From UMGS1590 sp036303105 (GTDB lineage: Bacteria > Bacillota > Peptococcia > Peptococcales > Peptococcaceae), in the NCBI GenBank assembly GCA_036303105.1, contig JAXJBF010000117.1:1-64000 (forward strand): a DNA stretch of 64,000 nucleotides, in the 5' to 3' direction. The notes below the pieces were generated by a model, which saw only the letters and a list, made by a program, of their open reading frames with translations, was not told where the DNA came from and made no database searches. Below are positions 52,650 through 62,430 of the stretch, piece after piece. A program made the position numbers and the translations under genes. The first letter of the stretch is position 1. The number at the start of each line of letters is the position of its first letter.

Positions 52650-54056
52650 TCAATATAATCCAATCAGCCACCAGTACGGCATCATGACAACAACTAAGGC
52701 AAGTAATATCAATAAAGATTTAATTGTACAGATTTTTATCATCGTACCCATTTTTACCATTCCAAAGGCAAATAGAATCAAATACGCTGGATATTCATAT
52801 GGTAAGAAAATAATCTCTTTAGCTAAGTATAGTGAAACAATGTGAACCAAAGGATTAAATCCAGCTCCAAGACAATACGCTGCAATCGGTCCTGGTAAAG
52901 CAGCCGTCATTGCAAATGGTGATAAAACAAAATTTACCAATCCCGCTAATGCAGCAGTACCAAGAGGGCTCCAATAATTACCCATCTGAGCAATAACAGG
53001 AATCACTGCTTGAGAAATAATAGATGTCAATCCAAGAGATGTTGCCAGATCACCAATCGTTAAAAATGCAACCAACACAAAAATATTATCCCATCCAACA
53101 TTTTTAATACAGTTATTGTCCGCTAAATTGATACCTGGTACAAAGCTCAAAACAGCTGCAAACAAAAAACCATATGCAGAATCTAATCCATGAAATTCTT
53201 GAGTAAAAAGGAATAATGCTAATAAAATTAATAATACTGCACACTTTTTCTCTTCAAGTGTTATCTTTCCTAATTCAGAATATTTTCTACGAAAATATTC
53301 TTTACCCTTTACATTTGAAACATCAATCTTTTTCGTTGATTTTTCATACCATTTTAACACTAACCATACTAAGAAAATACTTACCAAAAACATTGGCGCA
53401 TTATAAAAAATTAATTTATACCATACAAGATTAAATCCTTCAATTACAGTACCAGCTGATGCGTTTACTAATGTAACTGTAATTGGGCAATACAAATATA
53501 CAGCAGATGTAATAGCTGCCAACGAAGTAACCCATACAATAACAACGCTTTCCTTATCACTTGGCTTTAACTCAAAAGCCTTATACATTGCATAAGCCAA
53601 CGCATAGCATAATACCATCATCAAAACAAAACCCACAAATTGAATAAGAATTATTGTAAAAAATAATCCCCAAATCATACCCTTAAATGAGCCACCAGCC
53701 TTAAGAATTGACCAATATCCTAACCTTGTAAGAACCCCTGTTTTTTGCAGCACATTTACAAAAACCATCGCTGTGACAATCATAATAAAATTTGTCGTTG
53801 TAAACGACGCCATTGCCCCGGCAAAATCTGTCGCTCCCGTCAAAACCCAACCTGCAATCATCAAAAACGACACAGCAAATCCATTTAATAACTCAAACGC
53901 TAATAAGCAAATCCCCAGAAGAGTGAATATAAGAAAATGTTGAATTTGTGGTGTATATGTTTCATTTGTTCCAATAACTAGTGGAATCAATGCAATAACA
54001 ATAGATACAATCCATTTTATTAAAGTTCTTTTTTTGTTATCAATACTTTCTGACAT
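52650..54056 (-). CDS. Ion-transporter-superfamily anion symporter (DASS/SLC13-like)
   Basis: 468 residues, about twelve to fourteen helices, with two related halves: TGATDFAGAMASFTTTNFIM and NIFVLVAFLTIGDLATSLG. Pore-like segments SAVYLYCPITVTLVNASAG and VNFVLSPFAMTAALPG resemble DASS carriers for dicarboxylates, sulfate or phosphate. Codon use is strongly A/T-ending, unlike genes outside the block. The start at 54056 follows GGGAGGGAA. It lies 91 bp downstream of the hydrolase gene, probably in the same operon, so it likely imports the hydrolase substrate or moves its anionic product. Confidence 0.82.
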   Translation of the reverse strand: MSESIDNKKRTLIKWIVSIVIALIPLVIGTNETYTPQIQHFLIFTLLGICLLAFELLNGFAVSFLMIAGWVLTGATDFAGAMASFTTTNFIMIVTAMVFVNVLQKTGVLTRLGYWSILKAGGSFKGMIWGLFFTIILIQFVGFVLMMVLCYALAYAMYKAFELKPSDKESVVIVWVTSLAAITSAVYLYCPITVTLVNASAGTVIEGFNLVWYKLIFYNAPMFLVSIFLVWLVLKWYEKSTKKIDVSNVKGKEYFRRKYSELGKITLEEKKCAVLLILLALFLFTQEFHGLDSAYGFLFAAVLSFVPGINLADNNCIKNVGWDNIFVLVAFLTIGDLATSLGLTSIISQAVIPVIAQMGNYWSPLGTAALAGLVNFVLSPFAMTAALPGPIAAYCLGAGFNPLVHIVSLYLAKEIIFLPYEYPAYLILFAFGMVKMGTMIKICTIKSLLILLALVVVMMPYWWLIGLY

Positions 54057-54147
54057 AAATATTCCCTCCCTTTCTAACAATTTATGATAAGATATTTGCG
54101 AATAAACTTATTATTTATTCGCAAATATCTATTACTATCATTTACAA

Positions 54148-56151
54148 CTACTTAAGAAGCTGATATATAATCCCACCCTCACATTTATCTGGTACAGGGC
54201 CATCTTGCAATGCGCAAATTGTTGGAACTAAATCAACCTGATGCACGCGTCTCTCCATTACATAATCTTCTTTGATGCCTGCACCCGCTGCAAAGAATAA
54301 ACATTTCATAGAAAATTCATAATGTTCCGTGCTGCTAAAGGAGGCGGCATGATCCTGTGTGCAGTGTGGATGCAAAAGGAAGTATAAGTCGCCAACATGC
54401 TCCCCGTAAAGACCAAGTGCTTCCATACCATCTCGTTTTACAATACAATCAACAATACGTTCATTTGTTTTCGGATCTCTATATGCATACAAATCATCAA
54501 TTATTTTATCTAATAAGGCATCATAATCTTCAGGATCTACACATCCATAAGGTTCTCTTCCCTTTAAATTTACATAAATATACCCACTCCGCTGACTCAC
54601 AGCTGTCGTATGTTCCCAATCAATCTGCGTATGACCATTTTCATCTTTTTTCGTTTTTACATATCCCAGATCACGCATGATATCAATAACAATCCCCCAA
54701 GAATCGGCAATCAAAGGTTTTGGATATCCGTATTTTCTTGGTAAACCAGCATGATCAGATACAACAAATATAGTAGTCTCACCATCGTTCAGATGATAAA
54801 GCATCTTACCCAACGTTTCATCAATATTTTGATAATATTTCACCAAAAGATCATGGAATTTCTCATAGCGAGGACTTTCTGGGCAAATATCAGATAACAT
54901 ATTATGATTTGCAACATCAATTGAATGTAAATGACAGTAAAATAGATCCCATTCCTTGTTGTCTAGCAAATAATTTATTGCATCTGCAGCCCACAAATTA
55001 TTCATTGCCCATGTTTCTTGCCCAATATACGGATATGGTCTACCTGCATTTGATGGTAATACAAACGGGCCCAGATTATCCATTAATTCTTTTGCAATTC
55101 CACGAGGATAAACATGATCTTCACCAAGTTCCTTTGCCATTGCAGCAGATGCATATAACTCCATTTCACTTGCATCCTCTGCTAACTTATAAAGTCTGAG
55201 TTTATAAACAACATCTACCTTATTACCTTTCTTATCGGCCATAGCATCATAGATCCAATCGCTCCATGCCCCTACATTTACAGCACCTAAGAAACCACTT
55301 TCTTTCTTTTTGCCATATAATTTTACAGTTTTATATTTTCCATCTTCATCAGGCACTAATAAGCCCATTCTTCTTAATCGCCCGGAATTCATAGGCAACA
55401 CAACTTCTAAAGCTCCATTTGGAAGATCAAACTCCCAACCATGTGCTTCTTTTATTGGAGTTTCAAACTTATCAATAATTGACATCCACTCTGCTTCATT
55501 TCCAACAGCAACACCTTCATTTACATGACCTACCTCAAATAAATCATCAAAATGGCCTTCATTTGATTCTGCTTCAGTCTCTGTAACTTCGAATTTTTTT
55601 GTTTCGATTTCTTCTGTCATAACACAGCCAGCACCAGTATCATTTTTCCCAGCAAAAGAAGACTTTAATTCAAAATCCCCAGCTTTTGCGAAATATAAAC
55701 GATCCATATCGATACGTGCACTACTAAAAAATTCAGCATTTGTACCATCTACATAGATAACGTTTTCTGTGCTAGTTGGCGGAAAAGCCGTAGGATAATT
55801 AAACACAATAGATTTTTTCCCAGCTTTTGCATAACTATCCCAGATAAATTCTGCCTCACACTGTTTTGAATTCCATCCAAGATCCAAATCATCTAAACTA
55901 CGTCCTGATGTATGGTTCCAAAAACAAGTTATTCCATGAGTTCCAGGCCAAGCACCCGTTGCTAATGTGGCCCAGCAAGGAGGTGTTATTGTTGGCAAAG
56001 CACCAATCATTCCAACATTTTTTGTAACCGTGCCTATTTCTTGCATCCTTTGAAAATTTGGCATTTTACCTTGCTTAATTAAAGTATTTACGAACTTTGG
56101 ATCTGCTCCATCAAACCCAATTACCATTACTTTTTTCGCTTTTTCGCTCAT
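54148..56151 (-). CDS. Large alkaline-phosphatase-superfamily hydrolase (phosphodiesterase/pyrophosphatase-like)
   Basis: 667 residues, type I phosphodiesterase/nucleotide pyrophosphatase fold. Metal and nucleophile residues are visible: D14 in VIGFDGADP, nucleophile threonine in LPTITPPCWATLATG (T54 or T56), HSIDVANHN, VVSDHAGLP and a late TEHYEF histidine. An insert of about 230 residues (about 150-380) sits between the nucleophile and second metal sites; it includes TEEIETKKFEVTETEAES. No signal peptide, so it works in the cytoplasm. Substrate could be a phosphate, phosphonate or sulfate ester. GGAGG precedes the ATG. It is AT-rich like its neighbours and divergent from a LysR gene. Confidence 0.85.
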   Translation of the reverse strand: MSEKAKKVMVIGFDGADPKFVNTLIKQGKMPNFQRMQEIGTVTKNVGMIGALPTITPPCWATLATGAWPGTHGITCFWNHTSGRSLDDLDLGWNSKQCEAEFIWDSYAKAGKKSIVFNYPTAFPPTSTENVIYVDGTNAEFFSSARIDMDRLYFAKAGDFELKSSFAGKNDTGAGCVMTEEIETKKFEVTETEAESNEGHFDDLFEVGHVNEGVAVGNEAEWMSIIDKFETPIKEAHGWEFDLPNGALEVVLPMNSGRLRRMGLLVPDEDGKYKTVKLYGKKKESGFLGAVNVGAWSDWIYDAMADKKGNKVDVVYKLRLYKLAEDASEMELYASAAMAKELGEDHVYPRGIAKELMDNLGPFVLPSNAGRPYPYIGQETWAMNNLWAADAINYLLDNKEWDLFYCHLHSIDVANHNMLSDICPESPRYEKFHDLLVKYYQNIDETLGKMLYHLNDGETTIFVVSDHAGLPRKYGYPKPLIADSWGIVIDIMRDLGYVKTKKDENGHTQIDWEHTTAVSQRSGYIYVNLKGREPYGCVDPEDYDALLDKIIDDLYAYRDPKTNERIVDCIVKRDGMEALGLYGEHVGDLYFLLHPHCTQDHAASFSSTEHYEFSMKCLFFAAGAGIKEDYVMERRVHQVDLVPTICALQDGPVPDKCEGGIIYQLLK

Positions 56152-56334
56152 TTTAATAACCTCCCAGAAATGATCAACCAGCAATGTATTTGTTATTATT
56201 ATTATAATCATTTTATTTTTTTATATAAAGCAACCATTATTTACACATTTTCCCTATTTAAAACAACTATTTTTTGATGCTAATATATTTATATATTGCT
56301 TGTCATTGATACTTTTCATTAAGAGGACATAAAA

Positions 56335-57264
56335 ATGAATATTGAACAACTAAATTATTTTTTCAAAGCAGCAAATTGCGGTTCGTTCTCATCAGCAGCT
56401 AATGAAATATTTACCACGCCACAAAACTTGAGCAAAGCAATATCAAAACTTGAAACAGAATTAGATGCAAAACTCTTTAACCGATATCCACAAGGCGTTC
56501 AGTTAACTTCAGATGGTCTTTTATTTTATGAAAAGGTTGCCCATTTATTAGAAGAATATAATGATTTGAAAGCAGTTTTTGCAAAAAAAAATACTTCTAA
56601 TAAAACAGAACTTAATATCTGTAGCACAATCAATTTCAATACCACATTTTTACCAGAAATATTACATCGTATATATAAATTATATCCAAATCTTGATATA
56701 AATATTCGAGAAGAGAATATGGACTCTATCTTCTCTTTTGTACAAAAAAATAATTATCTAGGTATTGGTTTTTTCTTAAACGGCTATTTTAGTGATATAT
56801 TACTAAAAAGATACAGTAATGATATATCTTTTGAAAGTATCTATAGCAGTAAAGTTGGAATCTGTGCAAATAAGCATCATGAAATCGCACAAAAAAAAAT
56901 TGTTACATTAAATGAAGCATTTACATATCCTTTCATCTTAAATACTCAGTCCAATTGGACTGATATTGGTTTCAATAATATCCATCCTCATAAAATAATT
57001 AATACTACCAGCCAAGAATTAATTGATTTCTTAACTACAAAAAATAAGGCAATTACCTTTGCCCTAAATGATTTTCTTTTCGAAAAAAACTCAAGTCATT
57101 TACTTGCAAACCAACTTACATATATACCTCTTAAGGAAGATATTTCTGTATCTGTTATTATTTTTAAAAATATTTATTATCCACTTACAGAAATAGAAAA
57201 CACATTTATTGCAATTGCACGTGATATCGCAAAAGAACTTCAAACCAAACATAAAATCTGTTAA
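56335..57264 (+). CDS. LysR-family regulator of the AT-rich island
   Basis: 309 residues: N-terminal winged helix (LNYFFKAANCGSFSSAANEI, TPQNLSKAISKLETEL) and a C-terminal effector-binding domain. It is divergent from the hydrolase/transporter operon across 183 bp of very AT-rich DNA, the standard layout for LysR control of a catabolic operon, with the imported anion or its product as likely co-inducer. Codon use is extremely A/T-rich and Asn/Lys/Ile-rich, in keeping with transfer. Confidence 0.9.
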   Translation: MNIEQLNYFFKAANCGSFSSAANEIFTTPQNLSKAISKLETELDAKLFNRYPQGVQLTSDGLLFYEKVAHLLEEYNDLKAVFAKKNTSNKTELNICSTINFNTTFLPEILHRIYKLYPNLDINIREENMDSIFSFVQKNNYLGIGFFLNGYFSDILLKRYSNDISFESIYSSKVGICANKHHEIAQKKIVTLNEAFTYPFILNTQSNWTDIGFNNIHPHKIINTTSQELIDFLTTKNKAITFALNDFLFEKNSSHLLANQLTYIPLKEDISVSVIIFKNIYYPLTEIENTFIAIARDIAKELQTKHKIC

Positions 57265-57300
57265 TTTTCTCAACTTTAATCTATCTTATCTAGCAATATT

Positions 57301-57349
57301 GACAACAAAGCCCCTCGGCATGTTTTCCATGCCGAGGGGCTTTGTTGTC
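57301..57349. terminator. Very long perfect hairpin (bidirectional terminator)
   Basis: A perfect 22-bp stem (57301-57322 with 57328-57349) with a 5-base loop lies between the convergent LysR and aldo/keto reductase genes and marks the right edge of the AT-rich block. The T-tract is inside the stem (TTTGTTGTC). Confidence 0.85.
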
Positions 57350-57380
57350 CGTATTGCATTCATATCATGACCGTTTATGT

Positions 57381-58418
57381 TCATATTTTTTGATTGCCAA
57401 CGGACCACACATGATTGTCCTTGGCAGCTGCTGGTGTGTTTTGTGCCATAACACCCACAAGCGGATGCGGCACATAGCATTCTTCCAGATAATCGCATTC
57501 TTCTTTCGTCAATGTTAAGTCAACAGCTTTTGCTGCACCATCTACGTGATGCATTTTGGTAGCACCGACGATTGGCGCAGTGACTTTTGTCAAAAGCCAG
57601 GCCAGAGAAATTTCAGTCATGGTCACACCGCGCTGCTCTGCCAGTTCAGCAACACGCGCAATGATCAAGTTGTCTTGCGCCGCACTGGCATCGTATTTGA
57701 GGTGAGCGTAGCTGTCTTCTTTAATGCGTTTGGAGGTTTCACCTGGATGTTTGGCAAGGCGCCCACTTGCTAAGGCACTGTAAGGGGTCATAGCAATATG
57801 ATCTTCCGCACACAACTGCGCCATTTCTCGTTCTTCTTCGCGAAAAATAAGGTTGTAATGACTTTGTACAGAAACAAATTCGGCAAAGTCCTCTCGTTCT
57901 GCTAATGCATTGGCCTTTGCCAACTGCCAGGCAAAGCAGTTTGAGATGCCGATATAGCGCGTTTTTCCTGCTTTGACCATGCGATCGAGCCCTTCCATGA
58001 TATCAACAAGAGGTGTCTGATAATCCCACATATGATAGATATAGAGATCTACATAATCCATGCCAAGATTTTGCAGGCTTTTGTCCAACATACGCTCAAT
58101 ATGCTGCTGTCCGCTGATGCCGCGAGCGATTTCTTCTTCTGTGCGTGGTAGAAATTTGGTGGCGACCACAACCTCATCACGCTTGGCAAAATCTTTCAAT
58201 GCGCGTCCCAGATATTGCTCACTGGTGCCGCTTTGATAGCCAATGGCTGTGTCAAAAAAATTTATGCCTAGTTCCAGGCCATGTTTAATGATGCTGCGAG
58301 AGGTGGTTTCATCCACGGTCCAGGAATGCTGACCATTTGCAGCATCACCAAAACCCATGCAGCCCATACAAATACGTGAAACGATTAAGTCGGATCGTCC
58401 GAGTGTCGTGTATTTCAT
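57381..58418 (-). CDS. Aldo/keto reductase
   Basis: 345 residues, TIM barrel. MKYTTLGRSDLIVSRICMG, catalytic aspartate/tyrosine in INFFDTAIGYQSG, lysine in VVATKFLPR, histidine in VDLYIYHMWD, and the NADPH end APIVGATKMHHVDG. It reduces aldehydes or ketones with NADPH; the substrate is unknown. It follows the flavodoxin-lipoprotein gene by 23 bp, in one operon. Confidence 0.93.
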   Translation of the reverse strand: MKYTTLGRSDLIVSRICMGCMGFGDAANGQHSWTVDETTSRSIIKHGLELGINFFDTAIGYQSGTSEQYLGRALKDFAKRDEVVVATKFLPRTEEEIARGISGQQHIERMLDKSLQNLGMDYVDLYIYHMWDYQTPLVDIMEGLDRMVKAGKTRYIGISNCFAWQLAKANALAEREDFAEFVSVQSHYNLIFREEEREMAQLCAEDHIAMTPYSALASGRLAKHPGETSKRIKEDSYAHLKYDASAAQDNLIIARVAELAEQRGVTMTEISLAWLLTKVTAPIVGATKMHHVDGAAKAVDLTLTKEECDYLEECYVPHPLVGVMAQNTPAAAKDNHVWSVGNQKI

Positions 58419-58441
58419 GGTTTTTCATCCTTTCCTATTCA

Positions 58442-59035
58442 TCAAACACTGCTGTCTGTCAGCCATGCTGTCACTTCTGATGACATCTGATTGTCTTCAG
58501 CATCACGAATATGCAATCCTTCCGTCACTGTGGCATCGGGTTCCAGATCCCGAATCGCCTCAACAGTTTGTGACAAACCGCTGCCGCCACTGGTACAAAA
58601 TGGCCGCACTGTTTTGCCAGAAAGGTCATAGGTATCGAAAAAAGTGTACAGGATCATTGGCATGTCGCCCCACCAAATAGGATAACCAACATACACCGTG
58701 TCATAGTGATCAAGATTATCAATTCTGTCACGAATTGCTGGCCGTGCATTGTTGTTTTGTTCCTCCTGCGCCACTGCCGTTACCGTATCGTAGTCATCAC
58801 TGTAAGCCTCAGCAGGCACTATTTCAAAAACATCCGCACCTGTTTGTTCTTGGATCTCTTCCGCCACAGCAGCGGTATGTCCTGTGCGCGAAAAATACAC
58901 CACCAGTGCCGCTTCCTGGACAGCACTGCCTTGCTCAGGCCTATCAGAGGATGTGGACGATGATGTGTTGCCGCAGGCGACCATCATGACCAGCAACAAC
59001 ACAAGCGTCACAGCAATACTCCATTTTTTCATCAT
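58442..59035 (-). CDS. Flavodoxin-like lipoprotein
   Basis: 197 residues. Lipoprotein signal with MMVAC lipobox, Ser-rich linker, then a flavodoxin domain: FMN phosphate loop YFSRTGHTAAVAEEI, VGYPIWWGDMP and FCTSGGSGLSQ. It is thus an extracytoplasmic, membrane-anchored flavoprotein, which is common beside aldo/keto reductases in gut Bacillota. The start at 59035 follows AAGGAG. First gene of the reductase operon. Confidence 0.9.
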   Translation of the reverse strand: MMKKWSIAVTLVLLLVMMVACGNTSSSTSSDRPEQGSAVQEAALVVYFSRTGHTAAVAEEIQEQTGADVFEIVPAEAYSDDYDTVTAVAQEEQNNNARPAIRDRIDNLDHYDTVYVGYPIWWGDMPMILYTFFDTYDLSGKTVRPFCTSGGSGLSQTVEAIRDLEPDATVTEGLHIRDAEDNQMSSEVTAWLTDSSV

Positions 59036-59084
59036 CACTCATCTCCTTAATTCTTTAATCTATGGTGTCCTAGATTGTTTGCAA

Positions 59085-59122
59085 TAAAAAATGGCAGGTG
59101 TCTTCTTGACACCTACCATTTT
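59085..59122 (-). terminator. Terminator after the second LysR gene
   Basis: AAATGG-AGGTGTC (59089-59102) pairs with 59108-59121 with one mismatch, then TTTTTA on the minus strand. Confidence 0.85.
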
Positions 59123-59156
59123 AAGCCATGCAACATGACTATAGCCAATGCTTATA

Positions 59157-60041
59157 TTACATTTCGAGAAATGCTTCGTCTCTATGGCTCAAAAAAGCAA
59201 TGAACTGTTGAGTCGCTGGCTGAAACAATTGGTTCTTTTTCCACACAACCACAGCCCCAGTTTCAAGCACTGGTGTTAAAGGAACAAACGTTAACGTCTC
59301 ATACTGAAAATCCATCTCAAAGCACAAGGCCACACCAACATGATGGCGTACCATATTGGCAGCATTAACGATCAATGAGTAAGTAGCTGCTATTTCCAAA
59401 TCATCGGCGTACGTGCCAAACCAAGCAGACAATTCATGCTGCACGGTTTCACGTCCAGGCAGCAAAAGCGGCACGCCCGTCAAATCCTTTGCAGTTACAT
59501 AAGATTGCTCAGCCAGTGGCGATGTTTTGGGCACCAATACACCCCAGAGTTCCCGAGCTGGCATGCGAATAAATTCATATTTGGCGACCTCTACAGGCTC
59601 TGTCAGCAAACCAAGGTCCCAAAGGCCTTGCTCGATCTTATCTTTAATATCTCCAGCGGTGGCACTGTGAATTTGAAAACGCACCTGCGGATACAATGCG
59701 CGAAAGCGTCGCATTTTTTCCGATAGAAAGGACATACTCTGCGTCTCACCGCAGCCAATGGCAATTTCTCCACTGAGCGCTTCTTCATGATGACTGAATT
59801 CTGCCAGTGTTTTGTCGGCCAGTGCCACAATTTCCTGCGCGCGCTGTTTGAAACGAAACCCTTCTTCCGTCAGCTGCATGCTATGCCGACTACGCTGAAA
59901 CAATTGCACACCCAATTCATCTTCCAACTGCATCATCTGACGAGACAGTGTTGGCTGTGTCAAATGCAGTAAGGCGGCAGCCCTGGTGATGTTTTCTTCC
60001 TGAGCAACCATTAAAAAATATCGCAACACCCGCAATTCCAT
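59157..60041 (-). CDS. LysR-family regulator of redox genes
   Basis: 294 residues: helix-turn-helix ENITRAAALLHLTQPTLSRQ and LEDELGVQLFQRS, effector domain after residue 90. The ATG at 60041 follows AGGAGG; the longer frame has no site. It lies between the flavodoxin/aldo-keto-reductase operon (same strand, downstream) and the flavin reductase gene, and probably controls one or both. Confidence 0.92.
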   Translation of the reverse strand: MELRVLRYFLMVAQEENITRAAALLHLTQPTLSRQMMQLEDELGVQLFQRSRHSMQLTEEGFRFKQRAQEIVALADKTLAEFSHHEEALSGEIAIGCGETQSMSFLSEKMRRFRALYPQVRFQIHSATAGDIKDKIEQGLWDLGLLTEPVEVAKYEFIRMPARELWGVLVPKTSPLAEQSYVTAKDLTGVPLLLPGRETVQHELSAWFGTYADDLEIAATYSLIVNAANMVRHHVGVALCFEMDFQYETLTFVPLTPVLETGAVVVWKKNQLFQPATQQFIAFLSHRDEAFLEM

Positions 60042-60210
60042 AACGGCACACCTCCTACGCTCAGTATAACAATAATGTTCATACGCACAAACCGCTGCAT
60101 GCTGATTCAGTATACAAAAATTGCGTCTTAGCAACGAAGCACTTGTCGCTAAGGCGCAAAGCTTGACGCGCGAGGATTTTCAAATAATAGGAGCGCTCAT
60201 AAAAGTGCTC

Positions 60211-60777
60211 TTATTCTCCCTGCAGCTGTTTGCCCACACTTCTTGCATCAGCAACAGCTTCGCCAAGTTTGTAATATTTTTTGGTATTTGGATCAAAACT
60301 AATTGGTGCAAGGGCAGCCACATCAATGCTGCCATCGTCGGTGAGCACGCTTTCATCAACACTGATATCAATAATCTCACCAATAAGAATGTGGCTGTCT
60401 TCGTCGTAACTGACAAGCTCACAGTCAAGCGTGTAAGCCAGTTCATCAATGATTGGTGCACCGGTCAACGCACTGGTGGTGGCATGAAAACCAGCACGAG
60501 CAAACTTATCAGCAACGTTGTTGCCGCTGGTAATGCCAACGTAGTCACAGGAAACCACCTGATCGGCTTGCCCCATGCTGACAGTGAAATAACCAGCGCT
60601 GCGCAGCGCTTCTACCGTTTTATGCGCAGGGTTTAAACTCAGCATGATCTGATTGGACGCGCAAATTCCGCCCCAAGCAGCATTCATGCACTGTGGCGTA
60701 CCATCCTTGTCATACGCGGCAATGATAAATACTGGCTCTGGATAAATTCTTGGCTGAACGCCTAAGCTTTTTCTCAT
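60211..60777 (-). CDS. Flavin reductase-like FMN-binding split-barrel protein
   Basis: 188 residues: YPEPVFIIAAYDKDGTPQCM, NAAWGGICASNQIMLSL and AGYFTVSMGQADQVVSCDYVG are typical of flavin-reductase-like FMN-binding domains in anaerobes. It carries FMN and reduces flavin or an unknown acceptor. AAGGAG precedes the ATG. It is divergent from the first DHA2 exporter across 157 bp. Confidence 0.9.
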   Translation of the reverse strand: MRKSLGVQPRIYPEPVFIIAAYDKDGTPQCMNAAWGGICASNQIMLSLNPAHKTVEALRSAGYFTVSMGQADQVVSCDYVGITSGNNVADKFARAGFHATTSALTGAPIIDELAYTLDCELVSYDEDSHILIGEIIDISVDESVLTDDGSIDVAALAPISFDPNTKKYYKLGEAVADARSVGKQLQGE

Positions 60778-60847
60778 AGATCAACATCTCCTTAAGATAG
60801 TTCTTTCTATAGTATAGCATGTTTTTCATTTTCTCGGAAAAAAATGG

Positions 60848-60907
60848 TTGACTATTTCACGGGATGGACATAGAATATATTTACCTTTGATAATTATTCG
60901 AAGTAAG
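60848..60907 (+). promoter_or_regulatory. Promoter and MarR-type operator of the first DHA2 exporter
   Basis: TTGACT (60848-60853), a 17-bp spacer and TAGAAT (60871-60876). A 24-bp element at 60884-60907, with AT-rich core TAATTATT, starts 7 bp after the -10 box and is repeated (19 of 24 bases) before the MarR gene. Confidence 0.7.
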
Positions 60908-60934
60908 TTTATAAAGGAGGAACCCTAACCAACC

Positions 60935-62344
60935 ATGAGTACGTCTCAATTTGAACGTCGCCTGGATACGCGCGTACTGATTTCGGTCGTCGCGACCGGT
61001 CTCTTAACCTTTACCGGTGTATGTGCAGAAACTGCAATGAACGTTATTTTTCCAACATTAATGAAGGAGTTTGGCATCACCACTTCCACCGTTCAGTGGG
61101 TCACCACCATCAATCTGCTGATGCTTGCCATTATTATTCCAACCTCATCTTGGTTGAAAAAATGTTTTCGAACGCGCACACTTTTCGGTGTTGCCATTGC
61201 CTTTTTTCTCATCGGCACACTTCTTGGCATGTGGTCGCCAAGTTTCGTGGTACTGATCATTGGCCGTATGCTGCAAGGCATCGGCACTGGTATGGCCATG
61301 CCAATGATGAGCAACATCATCCTTGAGCAGGTGCCTCGCAACAGAACCGCCACCATCATGGGTTTTGCCACACTGACCATTGCACTGGGGCCTGCGCTTG
61401 GGCCTGCTATCGGCGGGCTCATTGTCGGCATTGCTGGCTGGCGTATGATTTTTGCCTGCCTGCTGCCATTCGTTATCATTGCTGCCATCGGCGGACTGAC
61501 TTGCATCTACCAGTCTTCTGCCATTGAAAAACAGCCTTTTGACCTCAAAGGTTTTCTCATGCTGGCCATTTGCTTCATCTTTTTACTGGTGCCATTGTCC
61601 AACATCAGTCATGTTGGCATCACCAGCCCAATGATTTGGATCATGTTCATCATTGCAGTGGTCTTCCTGGTACTTTTCAAAAAGCACTGCGACAAACGCG
61701 AAGCCCCTTTGCTGAATCTTACCATTCTGCGCACACCAGCTTTTACGTTTTCTCTGGTGGCACTTCTGCTCTGCCAGTTTTTCACACTGGCGCGCGGCTT
61801 TATGATTCCAAACTTTTTCCAGCTTACCAATGGCGATTCGGCCCTGCTCTCCGGCTGCATCATCTTGCCAGCCTGCCTCATCGGCGCCATCACCAACCCT
61901 TTCAGTGGACGTCTATATGACCAAGTTGGTCCAAAAGTGCCAATTACCATTGGCTTTCTACTCATCCTGCTCGAAGATACCTTGGAGATGCTTTTCATGT
62001 GCCACGTCAGCGCCTATGTGATGATGGGCATTGCCATCATCTACTGTCTGGGGCAGAGCCTTTGCACCGGTAATACCACGACATTTGCGCTCCGCAGTCT
62101 TCCCGACACACGCACCGCAGATGGTACCGCTGTCATCAATACGCTGCAGCAACTGTTCGGCGCTGTGGGCACAGCCGTTGCCTCGACGGTCGTTTCTTTT
62201 GGACAGGCCGCTCATCCTGATGACCTCGCTTTAGGTACACAGGTGGGTACGCAATGGTCACTATATATGATCTTTGTGCTGGCCATCGTTATGGTACTCT
62301 GCGCATTAAAAGCATTGCGCAGCCAGAAAAAAGCAACACGCTAA
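60935..62344 (+). CDS. DHA2-family drug:H+ antiporter (EmrB/QacA-like), copy 1
   Basis: 469 residues, fourteen predicted helices. MFS motif C-like GPALGPAIGGLIVGIAGWRMIF is recognisable by its GPALGPAIGG core and IAGWRMIF; WVTTINLLMLAIIIP marks helix 2. It starts ETAMNVIFPTLMKEFGI, like copy 2. It expels drugs or toxic metabolites in exchange for protons. AAGGAGG lies before the ATG. It is followed by the MarR gene and a paralog. Confidence 0.93.
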   Translation: MSTSQFERRLDTRVLISVVATGLLTFTGVCAETAMNVIFPTLMKEFGITTSTVQWVTTINLLMLAIIIPTSSWLKKCFRTRTLFGVAIAFFLIGTLLGMWSPSFVVLIIGRMLQGIGTGMAMPMMSNIILEQVPRNRTATIMGFATLTIALGPALGPAIGGLIVGIAGWRMIFACLLPFVIIAAIGGLTCIYQSSAIEKQPFDLKGFLMLAICFIFLLVPLSNISHVGITSPMIWIMFIIAVVFLVLFKKHCDKREAPLLNLTILRTPAFTFSLVALLLCQFFTLARGFMIPNFFQLTNGDSALLSGCIILPACLIGAITNPFSGRLYDQVGPKVPITIGFLLILLEDTLEMLFMCHVSAYVMMGIAIIYCLGQSLCTGNTTTFALRSLPDTRTADGTAVINTLQQLFGAVGTAVASTVVSFGQAAHPDDLALGTQVGTQWSLYMIFVLAIVMVLCALKALRSQKKATR

Positions 62345-62430
62345 ATCATCATGAAAAATGGAGGATCCACTTTTGATCCTCTATTTTTTATGTGGAAATT
62401 TTTTTGCAATTGTAATAAATTCTTAGCACA

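Noticed and set aside
52581..57349. AT-rich island as a transposon or prophage
   Set aside because: No transposase, integrase, target-site repeats or att-like repeats were seen; the flanking hairpins have different sequences and work as terminators.
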